NCBI GenBank assembly: GCA_934385225.1 | Contig: CAKRPQ010000021.1 | Span: 1-27,593 of the forward strand | DNA: 27,593 nt | DNA from: an uncultured Eubacteriales bacterium | GTDB lineage: Bacteria; Bacillota; Clostridia; Oscillospirales; CAG-272 | Direction: 5' to 3' | Part shown: one piece after another, positions 21,402-27,593 of the stretch | Numbering within the stretch: position 1 is the first letter of the stretch | Layout of the letters: every line of letters begins with the position of its first letter | Notes under the pieces: generated by a model | The model's database searches: none | What the model was told of the DNA's origin: nothing | What the model saw: only the letters and a program-made list of their open reading frames with translations | Translations under genes and position numbers: made by a program

Positions 21402-22343
21402 ATGGAAAATGTGTTCAGTCATAAATCGGTGCTTCTCGACGAATGCATCGACGGGCTCAGTATAAAGCCCGACGGAATTTACGTTGACGGCACTGCGGGC
21501 GGCGGAGGTCATTCGTATCATATAGCCGAGAGACTTACGGACGGCGGACGTCTTATCGCAATCGACCGCGACAGTGCCGCAATAGAAGCGGCAGGGAAAC
21601 GTCTTGCACCGTTTTCGGAGAGAGTTACGCTCGTAAGAGACAACTTCTCGAATATCGAAAAAGTCTGTGCGGATCTCGGAATAGAGAAAATCGACGGGGT
21701 ACTGATGGATCTCGGCGTTTCGTCGTATCAGCTCGATACTCCCGAACGCGGCTTTTCGTACAATTCCGACGCACCTCTCGATATGCGTATGGACGACAGA
21801 AACCCTTTATCCGCAAAGGACGTGGTGAACGGATATACGGAAGAGCAGCTGCGAGAGGTCATTTTTTCATACGGAGAGGAAAAATTCGGCGGAAAAATTG
21901 CCGCCGAGATAATAAAAGCGAGAGAAGAGAAGCCGATAGAAACGACGGGCGAACTCACCGAGATAATCAAGCACGCGATACCGCCTGCCGCAAGAAAAGA
22001 CGGTCCGCACCCGGCAAAGAGAACGTTTCAGGCGATAAGAATCGAAGTGAACGGGGAACTCGGCGCGATAAGACCCGCGATAGAAGGAGCGGTCGATCTG
22101 CTCGGAAAAGGCGGAAGGATCGCAATAATCACATTCCATTCTCTCGAAGACAGAATAGTCAAGCAAACGTATGCGGAACTGGCGCAGGGGTGTGTTTGCC
22201 CGCGCGAATTTCCCATATGCGTATGCGGAAGAAAACCGAAATTAAAAGTAATTACAAAGAAACCGATATTGCCGTCGAAAAAAGAGCTTGAAGAAAATCC
22301 GAGATCGCGGAGCGCAAAGCTCAGAGTGGCTGAAAAAATTTGA
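21402..22343 (+). CDS. rsmH: 16S rRNA (cytosine-1402-N4)-methyltransferase RsmH
   Basis: Methylates N4 of C1402 in the decoding centre using S-adenosylmethionine. The 313 residues match the family. Motif I is VDGTAGGGGHS (28-38); further hallmarks are GVLMDLGVSSYQLDTPERGFSY, DMRMD, HPAKRTFQAIRIEVNGEL, IITFHSLEDRIVKQ and a Cys-rich CVCPREFPICVCG near the end, followed by the typical KKPILPSKKELEENPRSRSAKLRVAE. It starts two bases after mraZ with only a weak ribosome site, implying coupled translation, and its TGA lies just before the ftsL-like ribosome site. Confidence 0.97.
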   Translation: MENVFSHKSVLLDECIDGLSIKPDGIYVDGTAGGGGHSYHIAERLTDGGRLIAIDRDSAAIEAAGKRLAPFSERVTLVRDNFSNIEKVCADLGIEKIDGVLMDLGVSSYQLDTPERGFSYNSDAPLDMRMDDRNPLSAKDVVNGYTEEQLREVIFSYGEEKFGGKIAAEIIKAREEKPIETTGELTEIIKHAIPPAARKDGPHPAKRTFQAIRIEVNGELGAIRPAIEGAVDLLGKGGRIAIITFHSLEDRIVKQTYAELAQGCVCPREFPICVCGRKPKLKVITKKPILPSKKELEENPRSRSAKLRVAEKI

Positions 22344-22357
22344 ACGGAGGAATTATC

Positions 22358-23218
22358 ATGGATCGTCTTGGCACACGCACACAGGTTTACCGCAATGCAA
22401 ATACCGACAATAACGAATATGTTCTCGAAATGCTTAACAGAAATTTTGCGGGCAGAGGACTTGCCGCGGTGAGAATCGGCGGTGCCGCAGAAAGACCCGC
22501 TCCCGTGACAAACAATTACAGGCGGCAGAGAATGCCCGCGCATCTTATAACGGCTGACGAATTTACGGCGATGTACAGAAGCACGCATCGTGTTCCGACT
22601 CCCGTATCGTGTCCCGTGACGCAGAGAACGCAGACAGCTGTAAACACGACTCGTCCGCAAGTGTACCGCACGGCGGGAGTGAGCGCAGTTCCTTCGAGAA
22701 GCACACGTCCCGAAACAAGACGCGAATCTGCGGTGAATGTGAGAAATACAGCCGCTCAAAAAAGTGTTTCAAGCGTAAAAACGGCAAAGACGCCGGTGCG
22801 TCGTTCGGTTAAAAAGCAGAACGAAAATAAAAAGGATCTCGCGATAATAAGAAATTTCAGAGGTCTTCCCGTTTCGGCACTTGTGACGGTCATAGTGTGT
22901 GCAATGTCGCTTATGCTTATCGTCGGTTCGTCCGTTATGATGAACAGCGCGTCCGGGCAGTATTCCGACCTTCAAAGCAATATTTCGACGCTTGCAAAAC
23001 AGCAAAGCGAACTGCAAACCGCACTTGAAGTCAAGAACGACCTTCGAATGATTGAAGATATCGCGGTAAACAAGCTCGGAATGGTCAATAAGGATCTTGT
23101 AACGAGACAGTATGTGAAACTTAACGACGAGGATATGATAGAGAGCTTCGACAGCGAGGAGAGCAATGTCGGACTTTCGACTCTTCTCAGTGCAATAGGC
23201 GGAGGAAAAGTTAAATAA
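22358..23218 (+). CDS. ftsL: FtsL-like cell division protein with long N-terminal extension
   Basis: Predicted bitopic division protein of 286 residues. One membrane helix (about 170-194) is followed by a short coiled coil (200-235) and the FtsL/DivIC-like pattern DIAVNKLGMVNKD, then an acidic tail. FtsL is the partner of FtsB/DivIC and activates septal peptidoglycan synthesis. The cytosolic part is about 165 residues, low in complexity and rich in Arg, Thr, Ser and Val, whereas Bacillus FtsL has only a few dozen residues there. The ATG at 22358 has CGGAGGA eight bases upstream; the longer frame from TTG 22340 would place the ribosome site inside the gene. Position between rsmH and the penicillin-binding protein supports the call. 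Confidence 0.85.
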   Translation: MDRLGTRTQVYRNANTDNNEYVLEMLNRNFAGRGLAAVRIGGAAERPAPVTNNYRRQRMPAHLITADEFTAMYRSTHRVPTPVSCPVTQRTQTAVNTTRPQVYRTAGVSAVPSRSTRPETRRESAVNVRNTAAQKSVSSVKTAKTPVRRSVKKQNENKKDLAIIRNFRGLPVSALVTVIVCAMSLMLIVGSSVMMNSASGQYSDLQSNISTLAKQQSELQTALEVKNDLRMIEDIAVNKLGMVNKDLVTRQYVKLNDEDMIESFDSEESNVGLSTLLSAIGGGKVK

Positions 23219-23290
23219 AAAGCATATTTTTCCGTTCTGTTTAATAAAATAAATAACAGGACTCGGAAAACAATATACAGGGGGCAAAGC

Positions 23291-25588
23291 ATGGCAGGAA
23301 AAACGGCGAATTCCGCTCTTGATAAGCGGTCGTATATTATCCTCGGCATAGTTGCCCTCTGTTTTATTATTCTCGCGGCGCGGATACTGTATCTTGAAAC
23401 GAACGATTATGAAAAATACCAAAAAGCCGTAGTTGAACAGATGACAACAAGATCCGTTATTCCCGCCGGCAGAGGCAATTTGTATGATACAAACGGTGTG
23501 CTGCTTGCAACTGACGTCACAGTGTACCGTATTTTTATTTCTCCGAAGGATATACAGCGGGTCAAAGCGGGAGAGGTCGATGAAAAAGGCAAGGTCATAA
23601 CTGAGGCGAGACCCGATGTCGATACGCTTATCGCAAAAAATCTTTCGGAACTTCTCTCGGTCGATTACGATATGATAATGGAGAAAACGGCGAAGGTCGG
23701 GCGACTTGACGAGACGATAAAAAGGAATGTCGAAAACGACGATATGAAGAAGGTCCGTAAGTTTATAAGCGAAAATTCGCTTCATAACCTTGTCCATATA
23801 GAGGCGACATCGAAAAGATATTATTGTTACGATAATCTGGCGTCCAATGTTCTCGGTTTTACAAGTGCGGACAATGAAGGGCTTTACGGACTTGAAAAGC
23901 AGTATGACGAAGAACTTTCGGGTACGAACGGCGTTTACATAACGGCACGCGACACGCACGGCGGCGAGCTTCCGAGCGAATATGAGACGTATATAGAGGC
24001 GCAGGACGGTTACAGCCTGACGACAACGATTGATATGTACGTTCAGTACGAGCTTGAAAAACAGCTGCGCGAAACGTATGAGGATAACGGCGCCGACGAG
24101 AGGGTCTGCGGCATCGTAATGAACGTCAAAAACGGCGAAATACTTGCAATGGGGCAGTATCCCGACTTTAACTCAAACGAGCCGAGAAAGCTGAATGACT
24201 TCTACGAGGAAAAACTGAAAGCTGAAAACCTTGACGAGGATTCCGAGGAATACAGCAAAAAGAAAGTTGAACTCATGCAGAAAATGTGGGCGAATAAGTC
24301 GATAACGGAGACTTATATGCCCGGTTCGACGTTTAAGGTCATAACAACAGCCATGTGCCTTGAAGAAAAGGTCGTAAAGATAGACGAAAATTTCTTTTGC
24401 AGCGGTTCGCTTCTCGTGCCCGGATATTCAAAGCCTATCCACTGTCATAAAAGAACGGGACACGGGTCGGAGACGTTCGCAAGAGCACTTCAACAGTCGT
24501 GTAACCCTGTGCTTATGACGATAGCGCTGCGGCTCGGCTCGGATAAATTCTACGACTACTTTGCCGCATTCGGATATATGGACAAAACGGGCATAGACCT
24601 CCCCGGAGAATCCAATTCGCTTTTCCATCAGAAGGCGAATTTCAATCAGGTTGAGCTTGCGACGGCTTCTTTCGGTCAGAACTTTACCGTTACACCGCTT
24701 CAACAGATAAGAGGAATTGCTGCGGTTGCGAACGGCGGATACCTCGTTACGCCTCACCTTGTCAAAGAAATGCGTGATTCCGACGGAAAAGTAGTATATA
24801 CCTATGATAAAAACGAAAGCGTCAGGCAGGTTGTCAGCACGGAGGTGTGCGAAACCGTTACGAAAATACTTGAAGAGGGGGTTTCGGGCGACGGCGGTGC
24901 GAAGAACGCATATGTTGCGGGTTATCGCATAGCGGCGAAAACGGGTACAACCGAAAAAATCGACAAGCAGAACGCACTCGGAGGCACCTTCCGCGTAGGT
25001 TCTTGCGTTGCATACGCTCCCGCGGACGATCCGCAGATTGCGGTGCTTATAATGGTAGATGAACCGTCAAAAGGATCTGTTTACGGAAGTATCGTTGCCG
25101 CACCGTATGTTGCGAATGTAATGGCGTCCGTGCTTCCTTATCTCGGCGTCGAGGCTGTTTATACCGAAAAAGAACTTGCAAATCTTACAAGAACGATCCC
25201 GAACTATGTCGGTTGGAGCGTCGAGGACGCAGAGAAGAGCCTTGATTACATAAAAATGGACTATGAGGTCGTCGGAGACGGCGATAAAGTTGTGAAAATG
25301 ACGCCGACGGGCGGCACTTCCGTAAGAAAGGACGGAAAGATATACCTATATGCGGGCGAAATAAGTAACAGCGATATGGTGACCGTACCCGACGTTATGG
25401 GAAAATCCGCTACCGTTGCGAATTTGATGATCATCAACGGCAAACTCAATATAAACATCACAGGAACAACAAACTATGAGACTGGCGCAGGAGCAGTCGT
25501 TGTTTCGCAGTCTCCCGCCGCGGGCGAAAGTGTTCCGAAAGGAACAGTCGTCACCGTTGAATTCAGGTACGTTGACGGAACGGATTAA
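23291..25588 (+). CDS. Class B penicillin-binding protein (FtsI/SpoVD type) with two PASTA domains
   Basis: Septal or spore-cortex transpeptidase anchored by one membrane helix (about 14-36). The dimerisation domain covers about 55-230. The transpeptidase has the three active-site motifs STFK (S346 nucleophile, K349), SCN (403-405) and KTGT (550-553). Two PASTA repeats end the protein (about 635-693 and 697-760), which bind peptidoglycan or muropeptides in related proteins. Length 765 is between FtsI/PBP2B and SpoVD. It is followed by murE with no second class B protein gene in between, so it may serve in division, sporulation or both. CAGGGGG precedes the ATG. A 72-base gap with an imperfect inverted repeat separates it from ftsL. 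Confidence 0.93.
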   Translation: MAGKTANSALDKRSYIILGIVALCFIILAARILYLETNDYEKYQKAVVEQMTTRSVIPAGRGNLYDTNGVLLATDVTVYRIFISPKDIQRVKAGEVDEKGKVITEARPDVDTLIAKNLSELLSVDYDMIMEKTAKVGRLDETIKRNVENDDMKKVRKFISENSLHNLVHIEATSKRYYCYDNLASNVLGFTSADNEGLYGLEKQYDEELSGTNGVYITARDTHGGELPSEYETYIEAQDGYSLTTTIDMYVQYELEKQLRETYEDNGADERVCGIVMNVKNGEILAMGQYPDFNSNEPRKLNDFYEEKLKAENLDEDSEEYSKKKVELMQKMWANKSITETYMPGSTFKVITTAMCLEEKVVKIDENFFCSGSLLVPGYSKPIHCHKRTGHGSETFARALQQSCNPVLMTIALRLGSDKFYDYFAAFGYMDKTGIDLPGESNSLFHQKANFNQVELATASFGQNFTVTPLQQIRGIAAVANGGYLVTPHLVKEMRDSDGKVVYTYDKNESVRQVVSTEVCETVTKILEEGVSGDGGAKNAYVAGYRIAAKTGTTEKIDKQNALGGTFRVGSCVAYAPADDPQIAVLIMVDEPSKGSVYGSIVAAPYVANVMASVLPYLGVEAVYTEKELANLTRTIPNYVGWSVEDAEKSLDYIKMDYEVVGDGDKVVKMTPTGGTSVRKDGKIYLYAGEISNSDMVTVPDVMGKSATVANLMIINGKLNINITGTTNYETGAGAVVVSQSPAAGESVPKGTVVTVEFRYVDGTD

Positions 25589-25706
25589 AACTCTTTTTTG
25601 CGTTTAAAATCATCTTAAAATACTTCAAAAATCGCGAAAATCACCCAAAATCAGACGGACGTTGAAATACTGATTTGATACTCATCTGAAATGGTGGTGA
25701 AAACGC
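25589..25706. other. Short AT-rich gap between the penicillin-binding protein gene and murE
   Basis: 118 bases with T6 soon after the stop but no convincing hairpin, and no promoter close to consensus. The only clear element is the murE ribosome site. Confidence 0.5.
25693..25700 (+). promoter_or_regulatory. Ribosome binding site supporting the TTG start of murE
   Basis: GGTGGTGA lies six bases before TTG at 25707. The next residues, KLVELIAGTDIK, align with the usual start of MurE, and no in-frame ATG is nearby. Confidence 0.7.
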
Positions 25707-27263
25707 TTGAAACTTGTCGAACTTATTGCAGGCACAGACATCAAATGTATTCTTTCAGACCCTGCCGAACGTGATGCCGTTCTCTCGGCCGAAATTGCGG
25801 GGATTGCGTCCGATTCGCGTCAGGTGAAAGATGGATACCTTTTTGTCTGCATACGGGGACTTCATACCGACGGACATAAATACATCGAAAAAGCTCTTGA
25901 AAACGGTGCCGTCTCGGTGCTCATGGAAGGAGAATGTTTAGAAACTGATAAAATAAAAAGCGGGGTAATATATCTAACGTCGGCGAACACGAGACGCGCG
26001 CTTTCCTTTCTTTTCAACACATGGTACGGTAGACCCGCGGACGGTATGAAACTGATCGCGGTGACGGGTACGAACGGAAAAACGTCGGTTACGTTTATGC
26101 TCCGCGAAATTTTCCGCGCGGCACTCGTCAAAACGGGTCTTGTCGGGACGGTCGTGTGCTACTCCGACGAAAGAAAACTTTCGATACGTTCCGAAAACGA
26201 AAACGCCAATATGACAACGCCCGATCCGAAAGAACTTTACAAAATCCTTTCGGTGATGAAAAACGACGGCGTTGAGGTGGTGCTTATTGAGGCAACGTCC
26301 CACGCGCTTGCGCTTGATAAGCTTGCGCCTCTCAGATTTGCGTCGGCGATATTTACAAACCTTTCTCCCGACCATCTCGATTTTCACGGGGATATGAAAT
26401 CCTACCTTGACGCGAAGAAAAAGCTGTTTACGATGGCTGATTCCGCGATAATAAACGCGGACGACGCTTCACACACGGAAATAGCCGAAACCGCGGAGAA
26501 AAGCGGGTGCGGAAATATCAGACTTTGCACCGTGCGCGAGGACAGATACGCCGACTATGCGGCACTTAACGTCAGAAGCCTCGGAACAAGCGGCGTTGAG
26601 TATATTTTAAGTTCCGTTTCGCACATTTTCAAAGTGTCAAGCCCGATCCCCGGCAGATTCACCGTAATAAACACGCTTGAAGCCGCCGCCTGCGCGCTTG
26701 AAGAGGGGATTTCTCCGCAGAACGTTCAGGACGCTCTGCGGCATATGAGAGGCATTGACGGCAGATTTGAGCGCGTAAAGCTCTGCACGGGCGCGGACTT
26801 CTCTGTTTTTATCGACTACGCGCATACGCCCGACGCGCTTGAAAATCTTCTTCTCACCGTGCGCGGATTCAGAAAAAAGGGCGAAAGAATAGTGCTTCTT
26901 TTCGGTTGCGGCGGCGACAGGGACAGAAGCAAGAGACCCGTCATGGGACGGATAGCCTCTTCGCTTGCCGACTTTGTAATAGTCACGTCGGATAACAGCC
27001 GCTCGGAAGAATCACAGAATATAATTTCCGATATAATGTCGGGGTTTGATTATTCGAAGGCAGGCTCGGTCGTTATCGAAAACAGAGCGGAGGCAATAGA
27101 TTACGCTGTAAAAAACGCGCTCGAATCCGATATAATCCTGCTTGCGGGAAAGGGACACGAGGCTTACGAAATAGACAAAAACGGAAAGCACCCGTTTGAC
27201 GAAAAAGAAATCGTTCGCGAAGCGGCGAGAAAGTATTATTACTATCGCCGCCATGATGAATGA
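25707..27263 (+). CDS. murE: UDP-N-acetylmuramoyl-L-alanyl-D-glutamate--2,6-diaminopimelate ligase (MurE)
   Basis: Cytosolic ATP-dependent ligase that adds the third residue of the peptidoglycan stem peptide. 518 residues, three domains. The P-loop is TGTNGKTS (K125); MTTPDP and DHLDFHGDMKSYLDAKKKLF follow, with K237 at the place of the carbamylated lysine. The amino-acid selectivity motif, DNPR in meso-diaminopimelate enzymes, reads DNSR (429-432): Asn and Arg are kept, Pro is Ser. GKGHE with E485 is the other diaminopimelate contact. Specificity for meso-diaminopimelate is therefore likely. The TTG start has GGTGGTGA upstream. The murF start follows 31 bases after the stop. Confidence 0.93.
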   Translation: MKLVELIAGTDIKCILSDPAERDAVLSAEIAGIASDSRQVKDGYLFVCIRGLHTDGHKYIEKALENGAVSVLMEGECLETDKIKSGVIYLTSANTRRALSFLFNTWYGRPADGMKLIAVTGTNGKTSVTFMLREIFRAALVKTGLVGTVVCYSDERKLSIRSENENANMTTPDPKELYKILSVMKNDGVEVVLIEATSHALALDKLAPLRFASAIFTNLSPDHLDFHGDMKSYLDAKKKLFTMADSAIINADDASHTEIAETAEKSGCGNIRLCTVREDRYADYAALNVRSLGTSGVEYILSSVSHIFKVSSPIPGRFTVINTLEAAACALEEGISPQNVQDALRHMRGIDGRFERVKLCTGADFSVFIDYAHTPDALENLLLTVRGFRKKGERIVLLFGCGGDRDRSKRPVMGRIASSLADFVIVTSDNSRSEESQNIISDIMSGFDYSKAGSVVIENRAEAIDYAVKNALESDIILLAGKGHEAYEIDKNGKHPFDEKEIVREAARKYYYYRRHDE

Positions 27264-27294
27264 GCGAATGTGAATGAAAGGAACGGTGAAACAA

Positions 27295-27593
27295 ATGAAA
27301 GTCAAAATAAACGCGTCGAAACTGACCCTTGGCGAAATAGCGGAAATGTGCGGCGGAAAACTTGTTCTCCGCGGTGCAGACGAGAATACAGAGATCGGAT
27401 ATATGTGTACCGATTCGCGCGAGGCGGACGCGGAGACGCTTTTTGCCGCGATGCGCGGTGAGAAAACGGACGGCAACGAGTATATCGGAAAAGCCGTCGC
27501 CGGCGGCTGCCGCGCGATCCTCGGTGAGACAATTCCCGACGAGACGGTGACGGACGATTTCGGAATGGTTGTCGTTCCCGATACCGTAAACGC
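27295..27593 (+). CDS. murF: UDP-N-acetylmuramoyl-tripeptide--D-alanyl-D-alanine ligase (MurF), N-terminal part
   Basis: Only the first 99 codons lie in the window; the frame runs off the end. The translation opens MKVKINASKLTLGEIAEMCGG and continues with the Mur-ligase N-terminal pattern YMCTDSREADAETLFAAMRG, then DGNEYIGKAVAGGCRAILGE. MurF has this TDSR...LFxAxxGxxxDGHxFI-type domain and regularly follows murE. The ATP-binding and C-terminal domains are outside the window. The start at 27295 is preceded by AAAGGA at 12 bases; in-frame ATG 27274 lacks a ribosome site. The alternative, a second MurE-like gene, is less likely given gene order. Confidence 0.88.
   Translation, partial: MKVKINASKLTLGEIAEMCGGKLVLRGADENTEIGYMCTDSREADAETLFAAMRGEKTDGNEYIGKAVAGGCRAILGETIPDETVTDDFGMVVVPDTVN

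Noticed and set aside
23231..23267. Imperfect inverted repeat between ftsL and the penicillin-binding protein gene
   Set aside because: The core arms (CTGTT / AACAG) are only five bases, the outer TCCG / CGGA arms are offset, and no T-tract follows; too weak to call a terminator.
22769..23959. Long minus-strand open frame opposite ftsL and the penicillin-binding protein gene
   Set aside because: Antisense to recognised genes, no recognisable domains and no promoter or ribosome site.
1..27593. CRISPR arrays, insertion sequences, prophage, toxin-antitoxin or defence genes
   Set aside because: None seen: all sizeable frames fit housekeeping, sporulation, metabolic or transport genes, and no spaced repeats or transposase motifs were found by eye.

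Overview
The window is a stretch of core chromosome from a spore-forming, anaerobic-type Clostridia bacterium (Bacillota). The support is a complete spoIIIAA-AH operon, the rpsF-ssb-rpsR operon, a dcw cluster beginning with mraZ-rsmH-ftsL, a MurE that keeps the Asn and Arg of the meso-diaminopimelate motif, and biotin/Na+ decarboxylase genes. An uncultured Oscillospirales- or Christensenellales-like gut lineage is plausible, but I cannot place the genus from sequence alone. I saw no tRNA, rRNA, CRISPR array, insertion sequence or phage gene.

Layout: (1) 2-3146, the end of an aconitase gene and an NADP isocitrate dehydrogenase gene, closed by a terminator; this is the oxidative branch that makes 2-oxoglutarate. 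(2) 3205-7881, the eight-gene spoIIIA operon for the mother-cell side of the feeding-tube channel, ending in a terminator that also serves the convergent rpsF operon. (3) 7894-9190, minus strand, rpsF-ssb-rpsR with a perfect-consensus promoter and a structured leader. (4) 9210-10139, a membrane-anchored ComEC-like metallo-beta-lactamase-fold protein transcribed divergently from rpsF. (5) 10198-15921, a six-gene operon: divergent acyl-CoA-type carboxyltransferase, OadG-like subunit, biotin carrier, Na+-pumping beta subunit, OadA/PycB-type carboxyltransferase, and a phosphoribosyltransferase. (6) 15943-20641, an AraC regulator, a DMT permease, a GH127-like glycosidase and a second DMT permease, between a strong promoter and a terminator. 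(7) 20837-27593, the dcw cluster: mraZ, rsmH, ftsL-like, a PASTA penicillin-binding protein, murE and the start of murF.

Most of this is conserved housekeeping or sporulation content. The least ordinary points are: the pump operon in which two different carboxyltransferases appear to share one biotin carrier and one Na+ pump, one of them with altered oxyanion-hole motifs; a very short SpoIIIAG that seems to lack the insertion forming the beta-triangle ring in Bacillus; the AraC/GH127 locus served only by DMT-type permeases, with a glycosidase that keeps the zinc site but not an obvious acid/base glutamate; a candidate 10-bp-period MraZ operator; and a candidate autoregulatory leader before rpsF. 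Several genes start with TTG, each supported by a Shine-Dalgarno sequence.
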